From contig NZ_JAMOIC010000027.1 in NCBI RefSeq assembly GCF_024448895.1, forward strand, positions 1 through 52,514: a stretch of 52,514 nt of DNA, written 5' to 3'. A program made the position numbers and the translations under genes. Under the pieces are notes generated by a model. It ran no database searches. It saw only the letters and a list, made by a program, of their open reading frames with translations, and had not been told where the DNA came from. Positions 1 to 11,676 of the stretch are shown in pieces (the first letter of the stretch is position 1; every line of letters begins with the position of its first letter). The stretch is from Stutzerimonas stutzeri (GTDB lineage Bacteria > Pseudomonadota > Gammaproteobacteria > Pseudomonadales > Pseudomonadaceae).

Positions 1-131
1 GGGATTGCCAATCGGCCATTAAGAGATGTCACCTTTCATTCATTTATAGAGGCAGAACGCCCTATATCTATTGAAGCGCGAAACGCATGCGCACGGCAGC
101 TTTCGCGCGAATTATTTTTCCTGACCGGGGC

Positions 132-160
132 TTTACAAGGCATAACCCCGCCCGTATAGT
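132..160 (+). promoter_or_regulatory. sigma70 promoter for the tRNA-Leu pair
   Basis: A TTTACA -35 box (132-137) and a TATAGT -10 box (155-160) are separated by 17 bases. They are followed by a GC-rich discriminator (tcgcgccc), which is typical of stable-RNA promoters under stringent control. The first tRNA begins about 60 bases downstream, and no competing promoter of similar quality is visible before the second tRNA. The two tRNAs are therefore probably cotranscribed from here. The assignment is by motif only. Confidence 0.65.
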
Positions 161-223
161 TCGCGCCCACAATGTCTGGTAGACGTTGTAACACGGAAAC
201 GACGAAGTATCATCGTTTGCAGT

Positions 224-310
224 GCCCAGGTGGCGGAATTGGTAGACGCACTAGGTTCAGGTCCTAGCGATGGCAACATCGTGGAAGTTCGAGTCTTCTC
301 CTGGGCACCA
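224..310 (+). tRNA. tRNA-Leu(CAG), copy 1
   Basis: An 87-nt cloverleaf with encoded CCA end. The acceptor strands GCCCAGG and CCTGGGC pair. The anticodon stem CTAGG/CCTAG encloses the loop TTCAGGT with anticodon CAG. A long variable arm (class II, as in leucine tRNAs) and the T-loop GTTCGAGTC are visible. It reads CUG codons, the dominant leucine codon in this GC-rich genome. Confidence 0.97.
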
Positions 311-416
311 TTTAATACGATGAGATGCTAGCAGTTGCTCAAAGCGTCTCATATACACGGGGTTTGTCGGCCTCGACCAGCAATCGACAAAAGCCGGTGA
401 GCAATCATCGCAATGT

Positions 417-503
417 GCCCAGGTGGCGGAATTGGTAGACGCACTAGGTTCAGGTCCTAGCGATGGCAACATCGTGGAAGTTCGAGTCTTCTCCTGGGCA
501 CCA
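417..503 (+). tRNA. tRNA-Leu(CAG), copy 2
   Basis: Identical base for base to the first tRNA-Leu over all 87 nt including CCA, starting 106 bases after it ends. The spacer is not duplicated apart from a few flanking bases. The pair sits upstream of purA, as in other Pseudomonas chromosomes, and was probably kept identical by gene conversion. A strong terminator follows directly. Confidence 0.97.
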
Positions 504-511
504 CTCTTCAG

Positions 512-538
512 AAAAAACCGAGCCAATGGCTCGGTTTT
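512..538 (+). terminator. Rho-independent terminator of the tRNA pair
   Basis: An ACCGAGCC/GGCTCGGT stem with a short loop is followed by a T run (ttttct) on the plus strand, 8 bases after the second tRNA. It ends the tRNA transcript. Confidence 0.85.
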
Positions 539-624
539 CTCGTTTCAGCCTGCGAACCTCGATTGCCCCTGAGCTTGGGCAATCAACAAGTCATCGGCTC
601 GCACTATCTATAATTGCCAAATAT

Positions 625-651
625 GAAAAAACCGCCAAAAGGCGGTTTTTT
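625..651 (-). terminator. terminator of the hisZ-purA transcript
   Basis: A hairpin ACCGCC-aaaa-GGCGGT is flanked by A and T runs on both sides, so it can work in both directions. It lies 15 bases past the purA stop and is the natural end of the minus-strand transcript coming from hisZ and purA. Confidence 0.85.
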
Positions 652-665
652 CATTACACGGCGAC

Positions 666-2018
<1,353 letters not shown>

Positions 2019-2037
2019 TCAATTCTGGACGATCGGC

Positions 2038-3225
2038 TCAGCGAGCTAACGGCGCAACAACCCAGGAGCCGCCTTGAAACACTAGCTGCCGGTCACAGCA
2101 AGCGCTCAGGGCCGCATCTCGATTCTGCCCCTCCAGCGCCTGCACAACTCGCTCGCCCTGCACACGCAGGCGAACAATTTCCTGCCATAACGCCTGATCC
2201 GTTCCATGCGGCGCCCACACACCGACTACAGGCGCGACGAGCTCGGCATTGCCGAGACCGACCAGGGTTTTTAGATCCGTAGAAAACCCGGTAGCCGGAC
2301 GTGCGCGACCAAAGTCAGCGCCGATGTCGTCATAGCGTCCGCCTTGGGCGATGGACTGACCAACCCCCGGAACGAACACGGCGAAGACGACACCCGTGTG
2401 ATAGTGATAGCCGCGCAGTTCACCCAGGTCGAAATATAGCGGCAGATCGGGATAGCGAGCCGCCAGCTGATCAGCGATCTGCGCCAGGCCATCCAGCGAT
2501 TCGATCACCCCATCAGGCGCCCCAGCAAGCTGCTCTCGCGCATCATCGAGCGCCTCGCGACCGCCACAGAGCCTTGCAAGCGCCCGCAGCATCTTAGCCA
2601 GAGACGGCTCGACATCTGCGGTCAGGTCCGCAATCTCATCCATGGCCTTGCGCTGCAACGCATCGAAAAGTTGCTGCTCGGCGTGTCCCGAGAGCCCTGC
2701 CGCACGAGCCAGGCCGCGGTAGATGCCCACATGCCCGAGATCCATGTGCACATCGGGCACCTCGGCAAGCGCGAGGGTCTCCAGCATCAGGCTTATGACT
2801 TCCAGATCACTGGAGGTACTGCTGTCACCATAGAGTTCGGCGCCCAACTGTATGGGACTTCTCGAAGTGGCGAGCGCATGCGGCTTGGCGTGCAGCACGC
2901 TGCCGGCATAACAGAGGCGACTGGGACCGTCGCGGCGCAATGTATGCGCGTCTACGCGCGCCACCTGCGGGGTAATATCCGCACGAAGCCCCATCTGCCG
3001 GCCGGACAACGGATCAACGACCTTGAAAGTCTTGAGATCAAGGTCCTGCCCGGCGCCCGTGAGCAGCGACTCCAGGAACTCCACATGAGGGGTGATCACC
3101 AGCTCGTAACCCCAGCATTGGAACAGGTCCAGCACTCGACGTCGTGCAGTCTCGATACGTGCCGCCTCGGGCGGCAGCACCTCTTCGATGCCATCTGGCA
3201 GGAGCCAGCGGTCTACCGTTGCCAT
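2038..3225 (-). CDS. hisZ: HisZ, ATP phosphoribosyltransferase regulatory subunit
   Basis: A histidyl-tRNA synthetase paralogue that lacks aminoacylation and instead pairs with the short form of HisG to control the first step of histidine synthesis. The start chosen is the ATG giving [12 protein letters not shown] (395 aa), because GAGGTG sits 9 bases before it; an in-frame start 27 bases upstream has no such site. Visible class II synthetase-like features include [12 protein letters not shown] (motif 2 region) and GGRYDD. It is cotranscribed with purA. In enterobacteria hisZ is absent, so its presence fits the Pseudomonas type of histidine pathway. Confidence 0.95.
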   Translation of the reverse strand: MATVDRWLLPDGIEEVLPPEAARIETARRRVLDLFQCWGYELVITPHVEFLESLLTGAGQDLDLKTFKVVDPLSGRQMGLRADITPQVARVDAHTLRRDGPSRLCYAGSVLHAKPHALATSRSPIQLGAELYGDSSTSSDLEVISLMLETLALAEVPDVHMDLGHVGIYRGLARAAGLSGHAEQQLFDALQRKAMDEIADLTADVEPSLAKMLRALARLCGGREALDDAREQLAGAPDGVIESLDGLAQIADQLAARYPDLPLYFDLGELRGYHYHTGVVFAVFVPGVGQSIAQGGRYDDIGADFGRARPATGFSTDLKTLVGLGNAELVAPVVGVWAPHGTDQALWQEIVRLRVQGERVVQALEGQNRDAALSACCDRQLVFQGGSWVVAPLAR

Positions 3226-3406
3226 TTCGCCATTCACCTCTCGATACGGCAAGCCTAGTCAAGCAGACGAACACCGGGGCTACAGCCTGAGCCGCCCATC
3301 GGTCGCGTGCGATTGTGTTTTAACAATGGCGATATCGCCACGCCCCGCTAGGAGCTTCAGCATGGCTGACCATGCCCGGATCGCCTGCTCCACTGGCTGC
3401 AGACGC

Positions 3407-3430
3407 AAAAAAGCCGGGTTTTCCCCGGCT
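3407..3430 (-). terminator. terminator after hflC
   Basis: An AGCCGGG/CCCGGCT stem with a TTTT loop lies downstream of hflC. On the minus strand it is followed by a T run (the A run at 3407-3412 of the plus strand). It should end the hfq-hflX-hflK-hflC transcript, leaving hisZ-purA to start from its own promoter within 3226-3400. Confidence 0.8.
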
Positions 3431-3502
3431 CGCGGATCATAACAACGTTTCGACGGCGGGTCACCCGGTGGACGGAATTCGTCCAGCCGGATGCCCCTCG
3501 CA

Positions 3503-4375
3503 TCATCGTGCGGTAGCGGACTCCAGATAGCGGAAGAAATCGCTGTTCGGGTCAAGCACCAAGACATCTTCCTTGTTCGCGAAGCTTTCACGGTAAGCCT
3601 GGAGGCTCCGATGGAAAGAGTAGAATTCGCGGTCCTGGCCATAGGCAGAGGCATAGATTGCCGCCGCCTGCGCATCACCATCACCACGCAACTCCTCCGC
3701 CTCTCGGAACGCCTCAGCCAACAACACGCGACGCTGACGATCAGCATCGGCGCGAATGCCTTCGGCCAATTCCTTACCTTTCGCGCGATGCTCACGTGCC
3801 TCGCGCTCACGCTCGGAACTCATCCGCTCGAACACGCTGCGATTCACCTCGCGGGGGAGATCGATACCCTTGACGCGAACGTCAACGACTTCGATACCCA
3901 GCTCTTGCTGCGCGGCACGATTGAGACTGTTGGTCACCAGACTCATCAACTCGTCACGCTGACCAGACACAGACTCATGCAAGGTGCGCTTACCGAACTG
4001 ATCACGCAGTGCAGCCTCAAGACGACGCGCAAGACGCTCGTCGGCAATCTGCTTCATACCCGAAGTCGCCGTGTAGAAACGCTCTGCATCGTCCACACGC
4101 CACTTGGCATACGAATCGACCATCAAAGCCTTCTTCTCCAGCGTCAGAAAGCGAGACGTGGTGGTATCAAGAGTCATCAGACGCGCATCGAACTTGCGCA
4201 CGCTGTTCACATACGGAATCTTCAGATGAAGACCCGGCTTCACGTCAGGCTCGACGATACGGCCGAAGCGCAGCAGCACTGCACGTTCCGTTTGCGAAAC
4301 GATGTAGAAACTGTTCCACGCCACAATCGCCAGCACCACACCCACGATAAGGGCGGTCAGAGACTTGTTACCCAT
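3503..4375 (-). CDS. hflC: HflC, SPFH/band-7 membrane protein, FtsH modulator
   Basis: Forms with HflK the large inner-membrane cage that surrounds and modulates the FtsH protease. The protein is 290 residues with one N-terminal membrane segment (about residues 6-26) and a periplasmic SPFH domain beginning at VSQTERAVLLRFGR. A charged coiled-coil stretch rich in Arg, Glu and Ala (about 185-245) follows. The start codon overlaps the hflK stop (TAATG), so translation is coupled and the two subunits are made in balance. It is the last gene of the run and is followed by a terminator. Confidence 0.97.
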   Translation of the reverse strand: MGNKSLTALIVGVVLAIVAWNSFYIVSQTERAVLLRFGRIVEPDVKPGLHLKIPYVNSVRKFDARLMTLDTTTSRFLTLEKKALMVDSYAKWRVDDAERFYTATSGMKQIADERLARRLEAALRDQFGKRTLHESVSGQRDELMSLVTNSLNRAAQQELGIEVVDVRVKGIDLPREVNRSVFERMSSEREREAREHRAKGKELAEGIRADADRQRRVLLAEAFREAEELRGDGDAQAAAIYASAYGQDREFYSFHRSLQAYRESFANKEDVLVLDPNSDFFRYLESATAR

Positions 4376-5562
4376 TAGCGGACCTCCCTTGTACGTACTT
4401 CACGCGGGTCGAGCTCCGGCGGCAGACGCGTCGTCTGAGTCGAAGCGCCCGAAGTCGATACTGCGGAAGAACCTTCGGACGAAGCTGAACGGCTGTTGAT
4501 CATCTTGTCCAATGGAAGGTACAGCAGATTGTTCTGACCGCTCTCGCCTGTGACCAGAACCTTACTGGTACTGGTCATCACTTCCTGCATGGTCTCGAGA
4601 TACAGACGCTCACGGGTTACATCGGGCGCCTTGCGGTACTCGGTAACCAGCTTGGAGAAGCGATCCGCTTCACCCTGAGCCCGGGAAATTACTGCATCAC
4701 GATAACCGCTCGCTTCTTCAAGCATGCGCTGGGCTTGACCACGCGCCTCTGGAATCACGCCATTGGCATAGGACTCAGCCTGATTCTTCTCACGCTGTTC
4801 ATCCTCGCGTGCACGGATCACGTCATCGAATGCTTCCTGCACCTCACGTGGCGCTGCAGCACTTTGCAGGTTGACCTGCGTGACGATGATGCCGGTTCCG
4901 TAGTTATCGAGGAAACGCTGCAAACGGTCCTTCACCTCGCCAGCCATGGCCTCACGACCTTCAGTCAGCACCTGATCCATTGCCGTCGAGCCCACCACAT
5001 GGCGAACGGCGCTGTCAGTAGCATGCTGCAGAGATGATTCGGGATCTTCAACGTTAAGTACGAACGCCTGCAGATCGCTGATCTTGTACTGAACGGTAAG
5101 CGGAACCTCGATGATGTTCTCATCTTCCGTCAGCATCTGGCCCTGCTTGCTGTAGGAGCGCTCGCGGGTAACGTTTGCCTGAAACTTGCGATCGAAAGGC
5201 GGGAAATATATGTTCAGACCCGGCCCAACAGTCTCATGGTACTTACCAAAGCGCAGCACCACCGCCTGTTCTTGCTCGTCGACAATATAAATCGCGTTGA
5301 AGAGCCAGACGGCGAGCAGCACCACCAGCCCAATCCAGATAAGCCCGAAGCCACCACGACGGCCTGAACCACCGCTCGACGATCCGCCGCCACGTTTCTT
5401 GCCGCCGAACATGCCGTTAAGGCTGTCCTGCAATTTGCGGAAAGCTTCATCCAGGTCCGGCGGACCTTTCTGATCGCCACCGCCACCGCCGCGACGACCA
5501 CCGCCACCGCTACCCCAGGGATCCTGGTTATTCGAGTTGCCACCCGGCTCATTCCAAGCCAT
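4375..5562 (-). CDS. hflK: HflK, SPFH/band-7 membrane protein, FtsH modulator
   Basis: Partner of HflC in the periplasmic cage around FtsH. I take the ATG at 5562 (MAWNEPGGNSNNQ, 395 aa) because GGAG lies about 8 bases before it; the in-frame ATG 12 bases upstream lacks a ribosome site. The N-terminal cytosolic part (about 10-75) is very glycine-rich with asparagine and aspartate. A membrane segment (about 76-95) and the SPFH domain starting at IVDEQEQAVVLRFGK follow, then a coiled-coil region. The C-terminal tail is rich in Ser and Thr. Stop and hflC start overlap. Confidence 0.97.
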   Translation of the reverse strand: MAWNEPGGNSNNQDPWGSGGGGRRGGGGGDQKGPPDLDEAFRKLQDSLNGMFGGKKRGGGSSSGGSGRRGGFGLIWIGLVVLLAVWLFNAIYIVDEQEQAVVLRFGKYHETVGPGLNIYFPPFDRKFQANVTRERSYSKQGQMLTEDENIIEVPLTVQYKISDLQAFVLNVEDPESSLQHATDSAVRHVVGSTAMDQVLTEGREAMAGEVKDRLQRFLDNYGTGIIVTQVNLQSAAAPREVQEAFDDVIRAREDEQREKNQAESYANGVIPEARGQAQRMLEEASGYRDAVISRAQGEADRFSKLVTEYRKAPDVTRERLYLETMQEVMTSTSKVLVTGESGQNNLLYLPLDKMINSRSASSEGSSAVSTSGASTQTTRLPPELDPREVRTREVR

Positions 5563-5589
5563 AGCGCTCTCCATTCAGATAAAGCTAAA

Positions 5590-5608
5590 GGCGCGCCAAC
5601 GGCGCGCC
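5590..5608 (-). terminator. GC hairpin between hflX and hflK
   Basis: A perfect 8-bp stem GGCGCGCC/GGCGCGCC with a 3-base loop lies in the 97-bp gap between hflX and hflK. On the minus strand it is followed by TTTAGCTTT, a poor T run. It could be a partial terminator or an mRNA-end stabiliser that lowers hflKC relative to hfq-hflX. The effect is inferred only. Confidence 0.4.
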
Positions 5609-5659
5609 CGCCAATGCTACCGAAAGCCCGGAACGAACGGCTTAAAAGCCCTCCAAGCT

Positions 5660-6961
5660 TTATTGCAAAGTGTGTTGCTCGAAGAACTGCTCCACCTCGA
5701 GGCCAGCTCGACTGATCAACCGATGCAGCTCAACCCGCTGCAACCGCACATCGAGCAGGCTGCCACCTTCTTCGTCATGTTTTTCTGACTGAACCGCGCC
5801 GAGATCGAATAATTGTGCTCGCAAGCGGCCGAGCTGCTGAGGAAGCAGAAGCGTACCCACAAAAAGATCATTACCGAGCAATTCAGCGACGGCCTGTTTC
5901 AAGAGATCCAGACCAAGACCCAGCTGCGCAGAGACCCATACTCGCTGTGGCACACCATCGGCATTACGTTGGATCTGGGGTTCGATACCTTCCAGCAGAT
6001 CGACCTTGTTATAGACCTCGAGAGTCGGCAGCTCATGAGCACCAATCTCGGTCAGCACAGCCAGCACCTGTTCGATCTGCTGGTCGCGCTCAGGCTCGTG
6101 AGCATCGATGACATGGAGCAGCAGGTCCGCATTACTCGACTCTTCGAGCGTCGCCCGGAAGGATTCGACCAATTTGTGAGGCAAATGCCGGATGAAGCCC
6201 ACCGTATCGGCAAGCACGATCGGCCCCAGATCGCCGAGCTCAAGACGACGCAAGGTAGGATCGAGTGTCGCAAACAGTTGATTTGCCGCGTACACATCGG
6301 ATTCAGTTAGGGCATTGAACAGCGTGGACTTGCCGGCGTTGGTATATCCAACCAGGGAAACGACCGGTATATCAGCACGTCGCCGCCCGCGCCGCGCTTG
6401 TTCGCGCTGACCACGCACCTTCTCGAGACGCTGCTTGATCTGCCGAATTCGTACGCGTAACAGCCGCCGGTCGGTCTCAAGCTGAGTCTCACCCGGCCCG
6501 CGCAAGCCAATACCCCCTTTCTGCCGCTCCAGATGCGTCCAGCCTCGCACCAGCCTCGTACTCATGTGCTCAAGCTGAGCCAGTTCGACCTGCAACTTCC
6601 CCTCATGCGTACGCGCACGTTGGGCGAAGATATCGAGAATCAGGCCGGTTCGATCCAGCACACGACACTCCAGAGCGCGCTCTAGGTTGCGCTCCTGGCT
6701 TGGCGTCAGAGTGTGATTGAAGATGACCAGCTCGACCTCGCCGTCCTTGACGAGGTCATGGAGTTCGTCGACCTTGCCGCTGCCGATCAGGAACTTGGCC
6801 GAGGGCTGATGCCGAGCGACATTGACGAAGCCAACAGCGTCGGCGCCAGCTGAACGCGCCAACTCACGAAACTCCTGGGGATCTTCACGCGCCGCGGGAT
6901 CCTGGCCATCCAGGTGAACCAGGATAGCCCGCTCTCCACCACCGGGACGTTCGAAGAACAA
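5660..6961 (-). CDS. hflX: HflX, ribosome-splitting GTPase
   Basis: Translational GTPase that binds the 50S subunit and splits stalled 70S ribosomes, for example after heat or antibiotic stress. The 433-residue protein has an N-terminal glycine-rich HflX domain (about 1-130), a helical linker with QLEHMSTRL and GGIGLRGPGETQLE, and then the GTPase domain. G1 reads GYTNAGKST, G3 is DTVGF and G4 is NKVD. A variable C-terminal domain ends the protein. It begins 12 bases after the hfq stop and is cotranscribed with it. Confidence 0.97.
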   Translation of the reverse strand: MFFERPGGGERAILVHLDGQDPAAREDPQEFRELARSAGADAVGFVNVARHQPSAKFLIGSGKVDELHDLVKDGEVELVIFNHTLTPSQERNLERALECRVLDRTGLILDIFAQRARTHEGKLQVELAQLEHMSTRLVRGWTHLERQKGGIGLRGPGETQLETDRRLLRVRIRQIKQRLEKVRGQREQARRGRRRADIPVVSLVGYTNAGKSTLFNALTESDVYAANQLFATLDPTLRRLELGDLGPIVLADTVGFIRHLPHKLVESFRATLEESSNADLLLHVIDAHEPERDQQIEQVLAVLTEIGAHELPTLEVYNKVDLLEGIEPQIQRNADGVPQRVWVSAQLGLGLDLLKQAVAELLGNDLFVGTLLLPQQLGRLRAQLFDLGAVQSEKHDEEGGSLLDVRLQRVELHRLISRAGLEVEQFFEQHTLQ

Positions 6962-6973
6962 TGAAAGCCCCCT

Positions 6974-7240
<267 letters not shown>

Positions 7241-7318
7241 TTAAAGGATCTTTTCATTAGTTATTTAGAATCAGACACAGCCAAATCAGTATTGAGGATA
7301 GCCGGTCAAACTACAGTG

Positions 7319-8290
7319 TCAGCTCAATATGGTGAGCCGCTCCAAGCATTTCAATGCTCGCGGCAGATTGTCGCAGGCTGAACTTTCCAGCCAGTGAACT
7401 CCCTCCCATCCCCTCAGCCAGGTCAGTTGACGCTTGGCCAGCTGCCGAGTCGCGATTACGCCACGCTGGACCATCTCCTCCCGAGAGCAGGCGCCCTCCA
7501 GGTAGTTCCAGACCTGACGATAGCCTACGGCACGCATGGAAGGCAGTTCGGGATGCAGATCACCGCGCTCGCGAAGCATTTCGACCTCTGCGACGAAGCC
7601 CTGTTCAACCATAGCCACGAAGCGTCGTTCGATACGCTGATGCAGGACCTGTCGCTGCGCGGGCGCAACGGACAACTGCGCGACAGTATAAGGCAAGACG
7701 CCGCTGTCTGGCGCGCCGTCTCCGGCTTTTTGCTCGCGCTGTCGTGCACGATGCTGAGTCATGGTCATTCCGCTGACTCGATAGACCTCCAGCGCCCTGA
7801 TCAGCCGTTGTGGATCATTGGGATGGATCCGCGTCGCAGATTCCGGGTCCACTTCAACCAGGAGGCGATGCAAGGCCGCGAGCCCCTCGCGCTGCGCCAG
7901 CGCCTCCAGTTCGGCGCGGACAGCAGTATCCGCAGCGGGCATGTCGGCCAGCCCATCGAGCAGGGCCTTGAAGTAGAGCATGGTGCCGCCAACCAGTAGC
8001 GGAATGCGCCCCTTGCTGGTACTCGCCTCCATCGCCGCCAGCGCATCGGCGACGAAGTCGGCGGCCGAATAGCTCTGTGCGGGATCCCGGATATCGATCA
8101 ACCGGTGAGGGAATTCATGAAGCAGCTCAGCTGAGGGCTTGGCTGTACCGATGTCCATGCCGCGATATACCAGTGCCGAGTCAACGCTGATCAGGTCGCA
8201 AGGCAACGACCGCGCGAGCTCAATCGCAAGATCGGTCTTGCCAGCGGCTGTGGGACCCATAAGAAAAATGGCGGGGGGAAGCTGACTCAT
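7319..8290 (-). CDS. miaA: tRNA dimethylallyltransferase MiaA
   Basis: Transfers a dimethylallyl group to A37 of tRNAs reading UNN codons. The 323-residue length is normal. The P-loop is GPTAAGKT (residues 12-19), followed by [18 protein letters not shown] with the catalytic Asp and the substrate-binding DIR motif. [14 protein letters not shown] and the [11 protein letters not shown] motif are also present. It precedes hfq by 90 bases, in which hfq promoters would be expected. It follows mutL with an 87-bp gap and no clear terminator, so it is probably part of one long minus-strand operon. Confidence 0.97.
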   Translation of the reverse strand: MSQLPPAIFLMGPTAAGKTDLAIELARSLPCDLISVDSALVYRGMDIGTAKPSAELLHEFPHRLIDIRDPAQSYSAADFVADALAAMEASTSKGRIPLLVGGTMLYFKALLDGLADMPAADTAVRAELEALAQREGLAALHRLLVEVDPESATRIHPNDPQRLIRALEVYRVSGMTMTQHRARQREQKAGDGAPDSGVLPYTVAQLSVAPAQRQVLHQRIERRFVAMVEQGFVAEVEMLRERGDLHPELPSMRAVGYRQVWNYLEGACSREEMVQRGVIATRQLAKRQLTWLRGWEGVHWLESSACDNLPRALKCLERLTILS

Positions 8291-8377
8291 CAGACGCTCG
8301 TACTACCGTGACCGATTGGTGGGAGAGCAAGCTGTAACTTGCAAACTGATCGCCTAGAGTGAAGTTCCGAAGGCCGC

Positions 8378-10243
8378 TCATCGACCCCGAAGGAACAGCT
8401 TATCGAGATCGCCCATACCAAGCTGCGTCCAAGTCGGACGCCCATGGTTGCACTGCCCGCTACGCTCGGTCTGCTCCATGTCGCGCAACAGGCCGTTCAT
8501 TTCTGGCAGCGTAAGGCGCCGATTCGCACGGACTGCACCGTGACAAGCCATGGTGCCAAGCAACTCGTTGAGGTGCGCCTGGATACGATCACTGGTGCCG
8601 TATTCAAGCAGGTCGGCAAGTACATCCTGCACAAGCCGCGTAGCCTCGGCCTGTTTGAGCAACGAGGGTATCTGGCGGATCGCCAGGCTCTCTGGACCGA
8701 GGCGCTGGAGCTCGAAACCGAGCATCTGAAACCAGCGAGCGTGCTCTTCGGCGCAATCGGCCTCGCGCTGACTGACGGCGATGGACTCGGGCACCAGCAA
8801 AGGTTGGCCCCGCAGCCCTTCGCTAGCCATCGCTGTTTTCAAACGTTCGTACATGATCCGCTCGTGGGCGGCATGCATGTCCACCAACACCAGGCCCTGG
8901 GCATTTTCAGCAAGGATATAAACACCCTTGAGCTGGGCGAGCGCGTACCCGAGCGGAGGGACGTCGTCCTGGCTTTCTGGTAGCGCCGTAGCGCTGGCCT
9001 CAGCAAGCGGCGAAAAGAACTCACGATAGGCGCCCTGCACCTCCGAAACATTGCCTGTCGGCAACGACCGAGGCGCCTGATAGCCGGCGCCTACGCCGCG
9101 CCATGCCGGCTGGGACTGCGGTTGTTCCAGAACACTGGCAGCCAGACTCATCTCATTCTGTCCGGCGAACTCTCCGGCATCGCGACCGGTAACCTGCGCG
9201 ACGCTGGCCGGCGCGGCCAGTTGATCCTCCGGACGCACATCACCGAGGGCGCGATGCAGGGTGCCGTAGAGAAAGTCATGCACCATGCGGTTATCACGGA
9301 AGCGCACTTCATGCTTGGTCGGATGGACATTGACGTCCACAACAGCCGGATCCACATCCAGAAACAGCACGAACGTCGGATGACGCCCGTTGAAGAGCAC
9401 ATCTCGGTAGGCCTGTCGCACCGCATGTGCGACCAGTTTGTCGCGCACCATGCGCCCGTTCACATAGAAATACTGCAAATCGGCCTGACTACGAGAAAAT
9501 GTCGGCAGTCCGACCCAACCCCACAGATGCAAGCCGTTGCGTTCGATCTCGACCGGTAGCGCCTGTTCAAGGAACGCAGAGCCGCACACCGATGCCACGC
9601 GACGCCCGCGCGAGGCGGGATCATTGGCCGGATGCAGTGCGAGAATTACTTTGCCGTTGTGACGCAAATGAAACGCCACATCGAAACGCGCCAAAGCCAG
9701 GCGCTTGATCACTTCCTGCAGATGATCGAACTCGGTTTTTTCGGTACGCAGAAACTTACGTCGTGCCGGCGTGTTGAAAAAAAGATCCCTGACCTCGACC
9801 GAGGTACCTACCGGATGTGCGGCGGGCTGAACACGCGCCCCCATATCGCGACCTTCGGTCTCTACCTGCCAGGCCTCTGCTGCGTCGGCCGTGCGTGAGG
9901 TCAGGGTCAGTCGTGATACCGAACTGATGGAGGCCAAGGCCTCGCCGCGAAAACCAAGGCTCATCACGCGCTCGAGGTCTTCGAGGTCGCGGATCTTGCT
10001 GGTTGCGTGCCGGGCCAGGGCCAACGGAAGATCATCGGCGGGGATACCGCAGCCATCGTCGCGCACGCGCAGCAGCTTCACACCGCCCTGTTCGACATCC
10101 ACTTCGATCCGGGTGGCTCCGGAGTCAAGGCTGTTTTCAAGCAGCTCCTTGATGACCGAGGCCGGGCGCTCGACCACTTCGCCGGCGGCAATCTGGTTCG
10201 CCAGCCGCGGACTTAGCAGCTGGATGCGCGCCGCCTCGCTCAT
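8378..10243 (-). CDS. mutL: DNA mismatch repair protein MutL
   Basis: Links MutS mismatch recognition to strand removal. The 621-residue protein has the GHKL ATPase domain at the N terminus ([12 protein letters not shown] with the catalytic Glu and Asn, DDGCGIP, and TRGFRGEAL-like [14 protein letters not shown]). A low-conservation linker (about 340-430) and the C-terminal dimerisation domain follow. The latter carries the endonuclease-type motif [12 protein letters not shown] and the C-terminal CNHGRPT, so this MutL probably nicks DNA itself; Pseudomonas lacks MutH. The start overlaps the amiB stop by 4 bases (ATGA), implying translational coupling. Confidence 0.97.
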   Translation of the reverse strand: MSEAARIQLLSPRLANQIAAGEVVERPASVIKELLENSLDSGATRIEVDVEQGGVKLLRVRDDGCGIPADDLPLALARHATSKIRDLEDLERVMSLGFRGEALASISSVSRLTLTSRTADAAEAWQVETEGRDMGARVQPAAHPVGTSVEVRDLFFNTPARRKFLRTEKTEFDHLQEVIKRLALARFDVAFHLRHNGKVILALHPANDPASRGRRVASVCGSAFLEQALPVEIERNGLHLWGWVGLPTFSRSQADLQYFYVNGRMVRDKLVAHAVRQAYRDVLFNGRHPTFVLFLDVDPAVVDVNVHPTKHEVRFRDNRMVHDFLYGTLHRALGDVRPEDQLAAPASVAQVTGRDAGEFAGQNEMSLAASVLEQPQSQPAWRGVGAGYQAPRSLPTGNVSEVQGAYREFFSPLAEASATALPESQDDVPPLGYALAQLKGVYILAENAQGLVLVDMHAAHERIMYERLKTAMASEGLRGQPLLVPESIAVSQREADCAEEHARWFQMLGFELQRLGPESLAIRQIPSLLKQAEATRLVQDVLADLLEYGTSDRIQAHLNELLGTMACHGAVRANRRLTLPEMNGLLRDMEQTERSGQCNHGRPTWTQLGMGDLDKLFLRGR

Positions 10244-11676
10244 GGCTGTGCGGCCAGCGTTGTGGCAGGAATATTGAGCGTCTGACCAGCCTTGATGACA
10301 TCGTTCTTCAGGCTATTGGCGCTGCGCAGCGCAGGCAGGCTGATCTGATAGCGCTCGGCCAACAGCGCCAGGCTCTCACCCGAGCGAACCACATGCTCCC
10401 GCGGCGCGCTGGCGATCTTGCCCGAATCGCGCAGCCAGGCGACGTATGTGCCCGGCGGTGGGTTTTCATGGAAGAACTGGCGTACGCCGCTGTGAATGGA
10501 GCGTGCCAGCGACTGCTGATGCGAGGCCGTCTGCAGCTTGCGCGCTTCGGAAGGGTTGGAGATAAAGCCGGTCTCTACCAGGATCGAGGGAATATCCGGA
10601 GACTTCAGCACCATGAACCCAGCCTGCTCGACCCGCTTTTTATGCAACGGCGTGACGCGGCCCATGTTGCTCAAAACCTTCTGCCCAACGTTCAGACTGG
10701 AGGACAGAGACGCTGTCATCGACAGATCGAGCAGCACGCCCGCGAGCATCTGATCCTTGTCGCCAAGGCTTACATTGCCCGCCCCGCCGATCAGGTCGGA
10801 GCGGTTTTCGCTGTCCGCCAGCCATCTTGCCGTCTCCGACGTCGCACCGCGATCCGAAAGGGCAAACACCGAGGCACCGTAGGCCGCCGAACGAGGGGCT
10901 GCATCGGCATGGATGGACACGAAAAGATCCGCACCTTGCTTGCGAGCGATTTCGGTGCGCTTGCGTAACGGGATGAAGTAATCGCCGGTTCGCACCAGCT
11001 CCGCGCGAAAGCCCTTTTCAGCGTTGATCTGGCGCTGCAACTCCTTGGATATCTGCAACACCACGCTCTTTTCGTAAATCTTGCCCGGGCCGATCGCGCC
11101 CGGGTCTTCGCCGCCATGTCCGGCATCAATGGCAACCACGATGTCACGCTTGCTGCTGGGCATGGGCGGCAGCTTTAGCGAGGGAAGCGTTGGCGAGACT
11201 GGAGCTGTCGGCGTACTCGGCGTGACCGTTGCCGGAACATTGGCGGTACTGGATGCATCGGCGCCCGAGTCAAAAAGATCGACGACAAGGCGATGGCCGT
11301 ACTGTTGGTTCGGCGTCAGCGTGAAGCTTTTGGGTGTTACCTGAGCGGACAGGTCGATGACCACACGCAGGGTGTCGGCGTCGTACTTCGCCGCCCGGAC
11401 GCCGGAGATGGGCGTGTTTTTCAATGGCAGCTGATCGAGTGGCTTGGACAGGTTGCCGCCATCCACATCGATAACGATGCGGTCCGGCGCTGTAAGCGTG
11501 AATACCTTGTGTTGCACCGGGCCGGATAGGTCGAACACCAGGCGGGTATTATCGGGTGCCCGCCACAAACGCACACTTTGGACGTCGGAAGCAGCCAGGA
11601 CCTGCAAGGCCGCGAGCATCAATGCCAAACCACTTACCAACGCGCGCATGCGCATACCCAACCCCATGATGTTCAT
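10240..11676 (-). CDS. amiB: N-acetylmuramoyl-L-alanine amidase AmiB
   Basis: Periplasmic zinc amidase that splits septal peptidoglycan during daughter-cell separation. The chosen ATG at 11676 overlaps the tsaE stop as ATGA (478 aa); a start 27 bases upstream is also open. The N terminus is a signal peptide ending near LQVLAAS. An AMIN domain (about 35-130), a proline-threonine linker and the Amidase_3 domain follow; the latter starts at [16 protein letters not shown] with its zinc His, the Glu in IYEKSVV, the His in SIHADA and the Glu in [11 protein letters not shown]-terminal LysM domain (about 425-475) binds glycan. Confidence 0.95.
   Translation of the reverse strand: MNIMGLGMRMRALVSGLALMLAALQVLAASDVQSVRLWRAPDNTRLVFDLSGPVQHKVFTLTAPDRIVIDVDGGNLSKPLDQLPLKNTPISGVRAAKYDADTLRVVIDLSAQVTPKSFTLTPNQQYGHRLVVDLFDSGADASSTANVPATVTPSTPTAPVSPTLPSLKLPPMPSSKRDIVVAIDAGHGGEDPGAIGPGKIYEKSVVLQISKELQRQINAEKGFRAELVRTGDYFIPLRKRTEIARKQGADLFVSIHADAAPRSAAYGASVFALSDRGATSETARWLADSENRSDLIGGAGNVSLGDKDQMLAGVLLDLSMTASLSSSLNVGQKVLSNMGRVTPLHKKRVEQAGFMVLKSPDIPSILVETGFISNPSEARKLQTASHQQSLARSIHSGVRQFFHENPPPGTYVAWLRDSGKIASAPREHVVRSGESLALLAERYQISLPALRSANSLKNDVIKAGQTLNIPATTLAAQP

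Noticed and set aside
1-223. CRISPR-like or other arrays in the window
   Set aside because: No regularly spaced short repeats were seen; the repeats present are dispersed palindromes.
3280-3502. Open frame continuing from the hflC shadow toward hisZ
   Set aside because: It is a shadow of hflC in another frame that runs through the terminator hairpin, with no ribosome site and no family match.
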